A DNA stretch of 64,000 nt from Paracoccaceae bacterium (GTDB lineage Bacteria; Pseudomonadota; Alphaproteobacteria; Rhodobacterales; Rhodobacteraceae). Location: assembly GCA_022448245.1 (NCBI GenBank), contig JAKVCO010000021.1, positions 1 to 64,000 of the forward strand, read 5' to 3'. A program made the translations under genes and the position numbers. The notes under the pieces are model-generated. The model ran no database searches. It was given only the letters and a program-made list of their open reading frames with translations, and was not told the origin of the DNA. This document shows, in pieces, positions 15,780-25,183 of the stretch (position 1 is its first letter; every line of letters begins with the position of its first letter).

Positions 15780-16647
15780 ATGAGCAAGGACAAGATCAAA
15801 CGCCTGATCGCCGCGCAGATGACCCCAGACGGCATGGTCGGTTTGGGGATCGAAGGGGTGCAGGTGTTCAAGGCAACGCGGCCATTCCCTGCATGCCGGC
15901 GGTCTATGACCCGTGCATCGTAGCCATCGTGAGTGGGGCCAAGGAGGCCGTGCTCGATGGGCAAAGACACCTTTACGATCACAGCCAGTACCTGTGCTGC
16001 CCGATGTCTATCCCGGTGCAGGCGGGCACGCCCACGGCCTCGCCAGAGACGCCTCTCTACGGTGTGCTCATTTCGCTCGATCCGCGTTTGATGACCGAAC
16101 TTGCCATGGAGATGGGAGACCGCTGGCGGGGTGCTTAGCTCATCTGAGGCACCAATGCGTGCGCGGGGCATCCGCTTGGCCCATTGGGACGATGCCTTTG
16201 GAGAGGTTCTGTTGCGCGTGCTGGAGATCGCCGGTGACCCGACGGACCGGGCCGTCCTTGGCGCGGCGCGTCTGCGCGAGCTCTATTACGCGATCCTGAA
16301 GGGCGAGGCCGGCATCTTTGCGCGCCTCGCCTTTGGGGCCGGAAACGCCATTTCGCGCTCAGCTCGACGCACCGGTCTCAATCGACGACATGGCCCGCCT
16401 CGCTGGTATGAGCTGGGCCGTTTTCCATCTTAAATTCAAAGAGGTGACGACGATATCACCCATCCAGTTTGTCAAAGCGATGCGGCTGAACTCAGCGGCG
16501 ATGATGATCGCGGGCGGCACGGTCGTGAGCAAGGCCGCACTGAAGATGGGCTATGCCAGCGCGTCGCAGTTTAGCCGGGCGTTCAAGCGCATGTACGGGC
16601 AATCCCCACGGCAGTGGGGGGAGGCGCACAAGATCCCGCCAAGCTGA
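15780..16647 (+). pseudogene. AraC-family regulator broken by about three frameshifts
   Basis: Pieces of one AraC regulator occur in changing frames. Frame from ATG 15780 gives the KIKRLIAAQMTPDG start. From about 15885 a second frame gives IPCMPAVYDPCIVAIVSGAKE through LAMEM, the AraC_N effector domain. From about 16115 another frame gives ETAGGVLSSSEAP through ARLAFG. From about 16340 a last frame gives the two-helix DNA-binding domain, SIDDMARLAGMSWAVFHLKFKE and MGYASASQFSRAFKRMYG. Shifts fit a 1-nt loss followed by two 1-nt gains (or equivalents). Members of this subfamily often regulate a divergent oxidoreductase, matching the SDR pseudogene beside it. Confidence 0.82.
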
Positions 16648-16658
16648 GCCTGAAGGCG

Positions 16659-17060
16659 CTAGGCGCAGGCGGCTTTGGTGCCTGCGAGGTCGTCGAGGAT
16701 CGGGCAATCGGGGCGCCCGTCGCCATGGCAGCTGTGCACGAGCGTCTCAAGCGTGGCTTTGAGGGCCTGAAGCTCTTCAATCTTTTCGGCGATGCGGTCG
16801 AGATGGACGGCCGCCACCGATTTGACGTCAGCGCTGGCCCTTTCGCGGTCTTCGTAGAGCGACAGAAGGGTGCGGCATTCCTCGATCGAAAAGCCGAGCG
16901 ACCGGGAACGGCCCAGAAAGGTAAGCTTGTGGGCGTCTTGCTCGCTGAAGTCGCGATAGCCGTTAGCGCCGCGCGCCGGGCGCACGAGGTCGATCTCCTC
17001 ATAGTACCTGATCGTCTTTGCGGGCAGACCGCTGGCTTGGGCGACTTCTGAGATATTCAT
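16659..17060 (-). CDS. cueR: CueR, Cu(I)-sensing MerR-family regulator
   Basis: This 133-aa protein starts with the MerR DNA-binding domain (MNISEVAQASGLPAKTIRYYE), continues with a dimerisation helix, and ends with the metal loop CHGDGRPDC holding Cys111 and Cys119 with 7 residues between, the pattern of CueR Cu(I)/Ag(I) sensors. ATG 17060 is chosen over the frame start at 17120 because AAGGAAGG lies just upstream and the MerR fold begins at this Met. It is divergent from copA, and the intervening promoter has the distorted 19-bp spacer that MerR proteins correct by bending DNA. Confidence 0.93.
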   Translation of the reverse strand: MNISEVAQASGLPAKTIRYYEEIDLVRPARGANGYRDFSEQDAHKLTFLGRSRSLGFSIEECRTLLSLYEDRERASADVKSVAAVHLDRIAEKIEELQALKATLETLVHSCHGDGRPDCPILDDLAGTKAACA

Positions 17061-17126
17061 GGGCTTGGCCTTCCTTGGGCAGCGACTGTGCATTCCAGTG
17101 AATGGGGAATTATAGCGCATCTGCCC

Positions 17127-17157
17127 TTGACCTTCCAGCTACTGGAACCCCTATCTA
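17127..17157 (+). promoter_or_regulatory. copA promoter with 19-bp spacer and CueR operator
   Basis: TTGACC (17127-17132) and TATCTA (17152-17157) are separated by 19 bp, the overlong spacer of MerR-regulated promoters. Between them lies the dyad TTCCAG-CTA-CTGGAA, close to the CueR box. Predicted +1 is near 17164, upstream of the chosen copA ATG 17200. Confidence 0.85.
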
Positions 17158-17199
17158 GTGTCTCAGCTCAACGATGCAAGACCAAAGGAATGTCGCGCC

Positions 17200-19665
17200 A
17201 TGAACGCTGATCCCGGATTTTCGCGGTCCCTGACGCTGCCCATTGAGGGCATGCATTGTGCCTCGTGCGTGGGGCGGGTGGAGCGTGCGCTGAAGGCTGT
17301 GCCCGGCGTGACCGAGGCCCATGTCAATCTGGCCGGGGAGCGCGCTGACCTGCAGCTTGATCAAGCGGTGGCGCCTGAGGCCCTGGTGAAGGCTGTCGAG
17401 GAGACGGGCTACCGGGTGCCAATGGGGGCGGTGAAGCTCGCCGTGGATGGGATGACCTGCGCGGGATGTGTGCGGGGCGTGGAGCATGCGCTCCTCGCGG
17501 TGCCGGGGGTCGTCTCGGCTGAGGTGAACCTCGCCACGGAGCGGGCGGTCGTCACCGGGTCACCGCGCATGAAGGACCTGATCGAAGCTGTTGCAAGAAA
17601 GGGAAAAACGGCGACACCACTGACGGACGAGGCACCGGCCCCCGATCAGGTCAGCAAGCGCGATGAAGAGGCCCGCCAGCTGAAGTGGCAGATGGGTGTG
17701 GCGCTGGCGCTTACCCTCCCTGTCTTCGTGCTCGAGATGGGCAGCCACCTGATCCCTGCCATGCACCATTGGGTCATGGCCACGATCGGGATGCAGACAA
17801 GCTGGATGATCCAGTTTGTGCTGACGACGGCAGTGCTGCTGGGGCCGGGGCGTCTGTTTTACGTGCAAGGCGTGCCGATGCTCGCGCGCGGGGCGCCGGA
17901 TATGAACAGCCTTGTCGCGGTCGGCACGGGGGCGGCCTACCTCTTCTCGCTGATTGCGACCTTCGCGCCGGGGCTGCTGCCTGCGGGCACGGTGCATGTC
18001 TATTACGAGGCTGCGGCGGTGATCGTGACGCTGATCCTTTTGGGCCGCTGGCTGGAGGCGCGCGCGAAGGGGCGCACGTCGGAGGCGATCCAGGGTCTCG
18101 TGCGGTTGGCGCCCAAGACCGCCCGGGTGGAGCGCGATGGCGTGAGCCTCGACATTGATGTGGATCAGGTGATTTTGGGCGACGTGATCGAGATGCGTCC
18201 GGGTGAGAGGTTGCCCGTGGATGGCGAGGTCCTCGCGGGGCAAAGCTATGTCGATGAGAGCATGATCACCGGGGAGCCTGTGCCCGTGGCCAAGGCGCCG
18301 GGTGCGGCTGTCGTGGGGGGCACGGTGAACCAGACAGGCAGCTTTACCTTCCGCGCCAGCGCGGTGGGTCGCGACACGATGCTCGCCCAGATCATCCGGA
18401 TGGTGGAGGACGCGCAGGGCGGCAAGCTGCCCATCCAGGCCATGGTCGACAAGGTGACGATGTATTTCGTGCCCGCGGTCATTGCCTTGGCGCTTCTGAC
18501 GTTCGGGGTCTGGCTCGCCCTTGGCCCGGACCCGGCGCTGACGTTTGGCCTCGTGAACGCGGTGGCGGTGCTGATCATCGCGTGCCCTTGCGCCATGGGT
18601 CTGGCGACCCCCACCTCGATCATGGTGGGCACCGGGCGGGGGGCAGAGATGGGAGTGCTCTTCCGCAAGGGCGATGCGCTCCAGACGCTTTCAGGGGTCG
18701 AGGTCGTGGCCTTCGACAAGACGGGCACGCTGACCGAAGGGGCGCCGCGCCTCACCGACCTTGAGGTTGCCGAGGGTTTTGAGCACGCCGATGTTCTCGC
18801 CCAGATCGCAGCCGTCGAAGAGAAGTCCGAACATCCGATCGCCCGCGCCATCGTGGCGGCGGTAGAGGAGCAGGGACTGCCGCTGGCCAATGTCACCGCC
18901 TTCGAGAGCTTGACGGGCATGGGCGTGCGGGCTGAGGTCGCAGGAGCCGCCGTCGAAATCGGCGCTGACCGCTACATGGCCTCGCTAGGCCATGATCCGT
19001 CGATCTTTGCGGAGACGTCGGAGCGTTTGGCTGCGGAAGGGAAATCCCCTCTTTATGCCGCGATCGAAGGCCGTCTCGCGGCCATCGTGGCTGTGGCGGA
19101 TCCGATCAAGGAAACAACGCCTGCCGCGATCAAGGCTCTACACCAGCAGGGGCGCAAGGTCGCGATGATCACTGGCGACAATCGCCGGACCGCTCAGGCC
19201 ATTGCGGCGCGCCTGGGCATTGATGAGGTCGTGGCCGAAGTGCTGCCTGATGGGAAGGTGGCGGCGGTGCGCGCGCTGAAGGCCAGCCATGGCCGGCTGG
19301 CGTTCGTGGGCGACGGCATCAACGATGCCCCCGCGCTGGCTGAGGCGGACGTGGGGCTCGCCATCGGCACGGGTACGGACGTGGCCATCGAAGCAGCGGA
19401 TGTCGTGTTGATGTCGGGCGCGCTGAGCGGGGTACCGAAGGCCATTGCGCTCTCGGCAGCAACGATCCGCAACATCCGCCAGAACCTCTTTTGGGCCTTT
19501 GCCTACAATACCGCGCTCGTACCCGTCGCGGCGGGCGCTCTTTACCCGGCCTTTGGCATCCTTCTATCTCCCATGTTTGCCGCCGCTGCGATGGCGCTGA
19601 GCTCGGTCTTCGTGCTCGCAAATGCGCTGCGACTGCGCGGTTGGCGGCTTGAGGGGGCTGCCTGA
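17200..19665 (+). CDS. copA: Copper-exporting P1B-type ATPase CopA
   Basis: This 821-aa heavy-metal P-type ATPase has two N-terminal HMA domains (GMHCASC and GMTCAGC), about eight membrane helices, the actuator TGEPVPV loop, the transmembrane metal site Cys462-Pro-Cys464 in [13 protein letters not shown], the phosphorylated Asp506 in DKTGTLTEG, the SEHPIA nucleotide-binding motif and the [10 protein letters not shown] hinge. CPC plus paired CxxC HMA domains mark Cu(I) exporters of the inner membrane. ATG 17200 has AAAGGA upstream and lies downstream of the predicted transcription start; the frame's earlier start at 17158 would precede it. It is controlled by the divergent cueR. Confidence 0.95.
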   Translation: MNADPGFSRSLTLPIEGMHCASCVGRVERALKAVPGVTEAHVNLAGERADLQLDQAVAPEALVKAVEETGYRVPMGAVKLAVDGMTCAGCVRGVEHALLAVPGVVSAEVNLATERAVVTGSPRMKDLIEAVARKGKTATPLTDEAPAPDQVSKRDEEARQLKWQMGVALALTLPVFVLEMGSHLIPAMHHWVMATIGMQTSWMIQFVLTTAVLLGPGRLFYVQGVPMLARGAPDMNSLVAVGTGAAYLFSLIATFAPGLLPAGTVHVYYEAAAVIVTLILLGRWLEARAKGRTSEAIQGLVRLAPKTARVERDGVSLDIDVDQVILGDVIEMRPGERLPVDGEVLAGQSYVDESMITGEPVPVAKAPGAAVVGGTVNQTGSFTFRASAVGRDTMLAQIIRMVEDAQGGKLPIQAMVDKVTMYFVPAVIALALLTFGVWLALGPDPALTFGLVNAVAVLIIACPCAMGLATPTSIMVGTGRGAEMGVLFRKGDALQTLSGVEVVAFDKTGTLTEGAPRLTDLEVAEGFEHADVLAQIAAVEEKSEHPIARAIVAAVEEQGLPLANVTAFESLTGMGVRAEVAGAAVEIGADRYMASLGHDPSIFAETSERLAAEGKSPLYAAIEGRLAAIVAVADPIKETTPAAIKALHQQGRKVAMITGDNRRTAQAIAARLGIDEVVAEVLPDGKVAAVRALKASHGRLAFVGDGINDAPALAEADVGLAIGTGTDVAIEAADVVLMSGALSGVPKAIALSAATIRNIRQNLFWAFAYNTALVPVAAGALYPAFGILLSPMFAAAAMALSSVFVLANALRLRGWRLEGAA

Positions 19666-19669
19666 AAGC

Positions 19670-20511
19670 TCAGCTGTTGCGGTTGAGATGCGCTTCGAGC
19701 GCGGCGAGCCCTTCGTCGAGCTTCGTTCGTCCAAAGCCCAAGCGGAAGCGCTCTGTCGGCGTCTCGCTGAACTCGGACGAATAAATGGTGCTGGGCAAGA
19801 ACAGCACGCCGCTCTCTTCAACGAGCGGGGCGCAGAATTCCTCGACCCCGTCTACGCCTTTGTAGCGGGGGAAGGCCATGCAGGACCCATCGGGCCGGCG
19901 CCAGTCGAAGAGGTCGGGATAGGCGGCAAAGAACGCGTCCCACTTGGTCAGGTTCTCGTCCACGCTGGCGCAGTTGCGGGCCAGAATGCGGGCGCGGTTG
20001 CGCAGGGCAATCATCGTCAGCCTTTCGCTGGGCCCGGAATTGCAGATCGACAGATAGTGCTTGAGGCGCTCCATTTTGAAGAGGATCGCGCTGTCCTGGC
20101 AGGCGATCCAGCCGATGCGCAGGCCGGGCAGGCCGTAGGACTTAGACATCACGTTCAGCGAGAGCCCGCGCTCGTAAACATCGGCGACAAAGGGCAGATG
20201 CTGCGTGCCAGTCTGCCCCAGCCCGTTGAAGATTTCGTCGTGCAGAATGTAGATTCCGTGCTTGCGACACAGCTCGATCAGCGCGGTGTAGCGATCAAGA
20301 GGCAGACTTGCGCCCGTTGGGTTGTGCGGAAAGTTGATGGTCACAAGCCGCGTGTTCGGACGGATCGCGGCGGCGATACGGTCAATATCCAGCGACCGAG
20401 TTATCCTCGGGGTCGAGAGGCACGTCCGTGGCCTCGCAGATCGCCACGGGAAGCGTTTCATGGGACTGGTAGTTCGGGGTGACGACGATGGCATGGCTGT
20501 CGGGTTCGTGA
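19670..20511 (-). pseudogene. PLP-dependent class I/II aminotransferase, truncated and frameshifted
   Basis: The intact part gives NFPHNPTGASL, the pyridine-binding HDEIFNGLG and the Schiff-base lysine block SLNVMSKSYGLPGLRIGW, then a normal C-terminus to 19670. Upstream near 20398 the frame changes: TPNYQSHETLP continues into LDPEDN then stops, while LDIDRIAAA resumes in another frame, so one base was gained or lost. Further upstream the gene is cut off at the edge of an IS5-type element (about 20512), losing the first third including the N-terminal arm. It is convergent with copA, with stops 5 bp apart. The former substrate is unknown. Confidence 0.82.
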
Positions 20512-21041
20512 ACCTCTGTAGCACAGATCGGCTGCAGCCCGAGGTTCCCCTTCCCCGGACGGACTTATCCTGCCGCTTGCGTGACGGGTATGCCGAGCGC
20601 GGTGTAGCCGTTCAGGACGGCGATGCGGATCTGGAGTTCGGCAACCTGGCGGTCGAAGTCCCGCGCCATGAGCCGTTGACCCAGCAATTTGACACAATGC
20701 ATCTTCGTTTCGACGCGGCTTCGTCGGTGGTATCCGCTCCATCGTCGCCACAGGGCACGGCCGAGGTATTTTGATGCGCGCAGGGCCTCGTTTCGGGCGA
20801 CTGCGCCAGGGGTGACGGTCTTCCATGGCTTGGCGTTCTTGCGGGTCGGGATGACGGCGTGGGCGCCGCGGTCAGCGATGGCATCGTGGCATTTGCGTGT
20901 GTCGTAGGCCCCGTCTGCCGTGACGCTGCCGCTCTTCTCGTGCGCCGGGATCTGTTTAAGCAGGTCGGGTAACACCGACGCATCGCCGATGTGGCTCCCT
21001 GTGATCTCCACGGCTCGAACCTCCGGCGTTTCCTCATCAAT
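20512..21041 (-). mobile_element. IS5-family element copy A, 3' half with transposase fragment
   Basis: A transposase C-terminal fragment (minus frame 20565 to about 21041) shows ADGAYDTRKCHDAI and RSRVETKMHCVKLLG, the second Asp and the Glu of the DDE triad, ending AALGIPVT-like. Downstream come the shared CCCCGGACGGA end sequence and a diverged terminal repeat GATCTGTGCTACAGAGGT (20529-20512) that matches the GATTTGTGCAACAAAGCC end of copy C at about 13 of 18 bases. The 5' half is missing: at 21041/21042 the frame is cut in the IDEET segment by the end of copy B. It truncates the aminotransferase gene. Confidence 0.75.
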
Positions 21042-21806
21042 GGCTTTTTTGCACAAATCAGGTGAGGGCCAAGCTTCGCCTTTCCCCGGACGGACTTATC
21101 GTACGGGCTCTGTGACGGGAATGCCAAGAGCGGTATAGCGGTTGAGGGCCGCGACACGGACCTGTATTTCCGCGACCTGCCGCTCGAAGTCTCTTGCCAT
21201 CAGGGATCGTCCAAGCAATTTGATACAGTTCATCTTTGCCTCGACACGGCTTCGGCGGTGATATCCGCTCCACCGTCGCCAGATGGCGCGACCGAGGTAA
21301 CGTGAGGCGTTGACCGCTTCGTTCAGAGCGATGGCCCCAGCAGTTGTTGGTTTCCATGGCTTGGCATTCTTACGTGGGGGTATGACGGCATTTGCGCCAC
21401 GAGCCGCAATCGCATCGTGGCATTTGCGTGTGTCATAGGCCCCATCGGCGGTCACTGACCCGATGGTCTGATCGGCTGGGATATGATTGAGCAACTCTGG
21501 CAGCATTGGTCCGTCACCCACATTGCTGGTGGTGATTTCGACAGCGCGAACTTCCAGTGTTTCCTCGTCGATCCCTATGTGTATCTTGCGCCAAATCCGG
21601 CGTTTCGGGCCGCCATGCTTGCGCGCATTCCATTCGCCTTCACCTTCGGCTTTGATGCCGGTGCTATCAATCAAGAGGTTCAGCGGGCCAGAGCTACCCC
21701 GATAGGATAGGCTCACGTTCAGGGTTTCTGACGGCGGCATAAAGTGCTGAAATCGGGCACCGACCAATTTAGCCCCACCAGTTGCAGGAGGCTCTGTACG
21801 AACCCC
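21042..21806 (-). mobile_element. IS5-family element copy B, 5'-truncated and frameshifted, inserted in copy A
   Basis: The terminal repeat GGCTTTTTTGCACAAATC (21042-21059) differs at one base from copy C's end and abuts copy A's coding sequence, so B inserted into A. Its transposase (minus, stop at 21096) has LLIDSTGIKAEGEGEW, ADGAYDTRKC and RSRVEAKMNCIKLLG. A one-base deletion in the AAACC run near 21735 shifts the frame between VPDFSTLCRRQK and TLNVSL. Homology to copy C stops near 21806, so the 5' third is lost. It cannot move on its own unless served by copy C. Confidence 0.78.
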
Positions 21807-21828
21807 GATCATACCGTCTGGACAGTTT

Positions 21829-22707
21829 TCATTTTGCACGCATTGCCGACAATCGAACAGCATCTTCGGCTCGCCTAACCGTGTTCGGCTGGCGCAACCC
21901 TTCGTTCCGCCACTCGAGACAACCTTCGATCATCCACCGCGGGATCGCAGGCCATTCCTCTTCCAACTTTCCCTCCAGTTGTCGGTCAGGGTGCTTTGGC
22001 TTAATCGTGAAGGGAACGATATTGAACCGCCGCCGCACCGCATCATCAACGTTCTGCAAGGCAGGGGCATGGTTCCCAACAACCGTGAGCTTGAATTGCG
22101 GCTGATAGTTGAAGAAGTCCTGGCGCATGAAGCGAGCGGTTATGGGATCGCCGCCCGTCAGCTGTTTGATCCGAGCCTCCGCCCATCCACGTCCCTCCTC
22201 GGTTTCAGAGGCAGAAACCATCCGGGCGCCACGCAACAAAGCCAGTTCTGTCGGATGCTTGTCTCCACGCGATGAAGTGAAAGTGTCCATGGCTACCGTC
22301 GTGGCGTAGTCGCCCAGTATCCGGGTAATGGTGTTCAAAAACACCGATTTGCCATTACCGCCGGGACCATAGAGGAAGATCAGAGCATGCTCGCGGGTGT
22401 CACCGGTTAGACAGTAGCCGCACCATCGCTTTAGGAAGGATATAACGTCGTCGTCATCTGCTGTCGCCTCACGTAGAAACTCGAGCCAAGTCGGGCAATC
22501 GGGAGCATCAGAGGGCGCCACAGCGGCCTTCTTTGTGTTGCGTGCCCCGCGGCAAGCCTCAACGAGCTTCCCAGTCCTGAAGTCCACCATGCCGCCCGGA
22601 CAACCCAGGTGCCACATTGAACGGTCCCAAACGCTTTGCGTGACTGCGTGTTCTCGGTCAGCGCGTGCCAACTTCTCTACACCCGACGCAAAGGAAGCCT
22701 TCCGGAG
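21829..22707 (-). pseudogene. D5-type phage/plasmid primase-helicase remnant
   Basis: This minus-strand fragment, about 292 codons, has ALRKASFASGVEKLARADREHAV, a Walker A GPGGNGKSVFLNTI, a Walker B/sensor region with ASETEEGRGWAEARIKQLTGGDPI, and FTIKPKHPDRQLEGKL, the landmarks of the poxvirus D5/P4-type superfamily III helicase used by phages and satellites. Its 5' end is cut exactly at the terminal repeat of IS copy C (22708), and no continuation is recognisable beyond that IS. Its C-terminus departs from the family near RRAEDAVRL and stops at 21829. It is a scar of a lost prophage or integrative element. GC content is lower than in flanking core genes. Confidence 0.82.
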
Positions 22708-23769
22708 GGCTTTGTTGCACAAATCCCGTTGTGGATTCATCTCGTGAATCCAGCCTGGTAGCTGACATTCATGAGCAGTTGTTCCCCGACGAAGTATCAG
22801 ACAAAGAACTGGCCTTCGTACAACGCAGCACTGAAGCGGCGCGGTTCGCTTTCGATTTGGTTTGACCCGGGTATGGTTTGGACACCGCCGCCAACAGGTA
22901 AGCGTGGTCGACGACAGGAGTTCAGTGATGCTGCGATCCAGACATGTCTGACTTTGAAAGTGCTGTTTGGCTTGCCATTGCGGCAAACCACAGGTTTTGT
23001 TGAGAGCCTGTTGCGGCTTGTAGAGTTGGACTGGGCAGTGCCCGATTTCAGCACTCTTTGTCGCCGTCAAAAGACATTGAATGTCAGCCTGCCCTATCGC
23101 GGTGGAACCGGCCCGCTGAGCCTTCTGATCGACAGCACGGGCATCAAGTCTGAAGGCGAAGGCGAAGGCGAAGGCGAGTGGAATGCCCGCAAGCATGGCG
23201 GCCCGAAACGTCGGATATGGCGCAAGATACACATAGGAATCGACGAGGAAACACTGGAGGTTCGGGCCATTGAGGTCACCACCAGTACTGTCGGTGATGC
23301 GCCAATGCTGCCAGAATTACTCAACCAAATCCCGCCCGATCAGCCCCTTGGAACAGTAACCGCAGACAGAGCATACGACACGCGCAAATGCCACGATGCG
23401 ATTGCGGCTCGTGGCGCAAATGCCGTCATACCCCCACGTAAGAATGCCAAACCTTGGAAGCACACGAGTGCAGGGGCCATCGCGCGCAATGACGCAGTCG
23501 ATGCCTCGCGCTATCTGGGTCGAACTCTCTGGAAACGGTGGAGTGGATATCACCGACGAAGCCGGGTTGAGACGAACATGCATTGTATCAAATTGCTCGG
23601 ACAATCCCTGATGTCGAGAGACTTCCACCGGCAAGTGGCGGAAATCCAAGTCCGCATTGCCGTGCTCAATCGCTACACGGCCCTTGGCATACCCGTCACA
23701 GTACCCATAGGATAAATCCGTCCGGGGAAAGCGGAAGCGCGCTCAAATCCCGATTTGTGCAACAAAGCC
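22708..23769 (+). mobile_element. Complete IS5-family insertion sequence, copy C (1062 bp)
   Basis: Terminal inverted repeats GGCTTTGTTGCACAAATC (22708-22725) and its exact complement (23752-23769) bound a single transposase gene. No target duplication is evident: left flank ends CCGGAG, right flank begins TGTTGG. It splits the D5 remnant, and no matching D5 sequence follows on the right, so a deletion probably accompanied or followed insertion. The GGATAAATCCGTCCGGGG sequence near its right end recurs in copies A and B. Confidence 0.9.
22771..23715 (+). CDS. IS5-family transposase (copy C)
   Basis: This 314-aa DDE transposase has an N-terminal DUF4096-like region (NWPSYNAALKRRGSL, CLTLKVLFGLPLRQTTGF), first Asp in LLIDSTGIK, second Asp in TADRAYDTRKC and Glu in RSRVETNMHCIKLLG. 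Copies A and B have TADGAYD at the second site; here Gly is Arg, next to the catalytic Asp. After STGIKS it has a run of four EG units, two more than copy B, encoded by GAAGGC repeats (12 extra bp). ATG 22771 gives the full N-terminal domain. It is the only full-length transposase frame of the three copies, but its activity is uncertain because of the Arg. Confidence 0.85.
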   Translation: MSSCSPTKYQTKNWPSYNAALKRRGSLSIWFDPGMVWTPPPTGKRGRRQEFSDAAIQTCLTLKVLFGLPLRQTTGFVESLLRLVELDWAVPDFSTLCRRQKTLNVSLPYRGGTGPLSLLIDSTGIKSEGEGEGEGEWNARKHGGPKRRIWRKIHIGIDEETLEVRAIEVTTSTVGDAPMLPELLNQIPPDQPLGTVTADRAYDTRKCHDAIAARGANAVIPPRKNAKPWKHTSAGAIARNDAVDASRYLGRTLWKRWSGYHRRSRVETNMHCIKLLGQSLMSRDFHRQVAEIQVRIAVLNRYTALGIPVTVPIG

Positions 23770-23873
23770 TGTTGGATGTCGCGAACGGGAAAAAGCAGCG
23801 AGGCTAGTGATGAAATGGGGAAAGACGCCCTGAAATAAACCTCGCCTGAAATCCGAAGGGAAGAACGTAAGTG

Positions 23874-24065
23874 ATGGGAGCAGGCTCTATAGGTTGTCTC
23901 GGCTATGGCCTATCCGTCGTAGGCTTTGCAGGATGCGCTTTACTCGGCTTGTTATTGTTTCAGCGCAAATTAAAACAAAAGACGGCAACGTTTGACGACA
24001 AGCCCAATCGAATACCGCTGACCCGTGAGGATCGTCCGTTCATTTGTCGGTTTCTTACCCTCTGA
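23874..24065 (+). CDS. Small putative membrane protein (63 aa)
   Basis: ATG 23874 follows a GAAG-containing leader (GTG 23871 is also in frame). The product starts with a glycine-rich hydrophobic stretch that could form one membrane helix (about residues 8-29, CLGYGLSVVGFAGCALLGLLL), then a basic, polar tail ending FLTL. I recognise no family. It lies in a low-coding stretch between IS copy C and a convergent hydrolase, possibly leftover of the lost mobile element. The remaining bases of 23770-23873 and 24066-24193 show nothing I can support. Confidence 0.35.
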   Translation: MGAGSIGCLGYGLSVVGFAGCALLGLLLFQRKLKQKTATFDDKPNRIPLTREDRPFICRFLTL

Positions 24066-24193
24066 CTTTGCTGCTTAGTGCTGTTTTTCGCAGGTGCATT
24101 CATTGAAGTGCGTGGTGTAGAAGCCGGATGGTTTGAGGGGCAGACCGAATGCCCACACATATGGCCGACACCCCGAAGTTTACGCAACCAAGG

Positions 24194-24988
24194 TTAGCCT
24201 AGAAACGCGTGAAGGGCCTCGGCGGCTTCCTCGGAGCGCTCGAAATGCATGAAGTGGCCGCAGCCTTCGAGCGCCGCGAGCTGGGCGTTGGGGAAGGCGG
24301 ATTGCATGGCCTCGACGTCCTTTAGGGGCACCATGCGATCCTCGATGGCGGCGAGGAGGAGGACGGGAACGTCGATCTCGGGCAGACGCTCGCGCAGGTC
24401 GACTTTGGCGCAGGCGGTGAAGTCGTTCACCAGCACATCGGCGCCAGACGTCGTCATGCGGCGGCGCACTACTTCGCGGTACATGGGCATCGTGGACTTG
24501 TGCCAGCACGCGCGGGAAATCGCGCCCACGGTGGCGTCCGTGTTGGAGGCGAGACCATCAAGGAGGTCCTGGCTCACATACATCTTTGCCCCGCCGCCCA
24601 TGAGGCAGATCGAATGCAAACGGTCCGGCTCCGAGAGCGCTGCCGCAATGGCGATGGCCGCCCCCATGGAATGGCCTACAAGGCAGACGTTCTGCAGATC
24701 ATGCTCCACGAGGAAGGCCGAGACAGCGGCCGCGTATTCCGCGACATCATCGGTGCTCGCCCCATCGCTGTCGCCATGGCCGGGCAGATCGAGCGCGTAG
24801 ACAGGCCGCGATTGCAGGACATGGCCCCCTTGGCCGGGCGCCCGCGTCTTCCCCTCCTCCGGGGCGGCGGTGATGTTGCGCCACGGGATCGCGTAATCGA
24901 GGTGCGAGCCCCCCGCCCCGTGGATCAGGACGAGCGACGGCGCAGCGCCTTTAGCTTGGATGCCGTTGTACGTGAAATGCATGCTCAT
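24194..24988 (-). CDS. Alpha/beta fold hydrolase
   Basis: This 264-aa hydrolase has an oxyanion-side LIHGAGGSHLDY, DLPGHGDSDG, the nucleophile elbow GHSMGAA, an acid loop EDRMVPL and catalytic GCGHFMHFE, so the full Ser-Asp-His triad is visible. Substrates of such enzymes (esters, lactones, thioesters) cannot be told from sequence. ATG 24988 or ATG 24982 are both possible; a GGGGGG run lies directly before the first and 6 nt before the second. No operon partner. The upstream side faces the CtrA-box-bearing secreted protein gene, so the two share a divergent regulatory region of about 195 bp. Confidence 0.85.
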   Translation of the reverse strand: MSMHFTYNGIQAKGAAPSLVLIHGAGGSHLDYAIPWRNITAAPEEGKTRAPGQGGHVLQSRPVYALDLPGHGDSDGASTDDVAEYAAAVSAFLVEHDLQNVCLVGHSMGAAIAIAAALSEPDRLHSICLMGGGAKMYVSQDLLDGLASNTDATVGAISRACWHKSTMPMYREVVRRRMTTSGADVLVNDFTACAKVDLRERLPEIDVPVLLLAAIEDRMVPLKDVEAMQSAFPNAQLAALEGCGHFMHFERSEEAAEALHAFLG

Positions 24989-25107
24989 CCCCCCGGTTTT
25001 GCCCTCTTTAGGAGGCCGACCGGGGCCAAAAATGCCCATACGCGACATCTAACTGTTCAGATGGCAGAAACGGTGCGTTTTCCTCCTCCCAGTCGAAGCT
25101 GTGATAG

Positions 25108-25123
25108 TTAACGAAAGGTTAAC
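25108..25123. promoter_or_regulatory. Perfect CtrA box (TTAA-N7-TTAAC)
   Basis: TTAACGAAAGGTTAAC matches the CtrA consensus exactly. It lies 61 bp before the ATG at 25184 and about 120 bp before the divergent hydrolase start, in a region with no gene. A cell-cycle or motility-type CtrA input is likely for the plus-strand gene. Confidence 0.7.
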
Positions 25124-25183
25124 TGAGTCTTGGGCGCTCGCGCTGCTGTATGTGCTTGGGCGTCCGGTCCAAGGGGGGACATT

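Noticed and set aside
17158-17199. Earlier start of copA at 17158
   Set aside because: It would lie upstream of the predicted transcription start at about 17164 and lacks a ribosome site.
23150-23180. GAAGGC repeats as a CRISPR-like or independent repeat locus
   Set aside because: They are in frame within the transposase and code an EG run; there are no spacers.
21829-23232. One long minus-strand gene from D5 through IS copy C
   Set aside because: The part beyond 22707 is the antisense of the IS transposase; the frame is open there only by chance.
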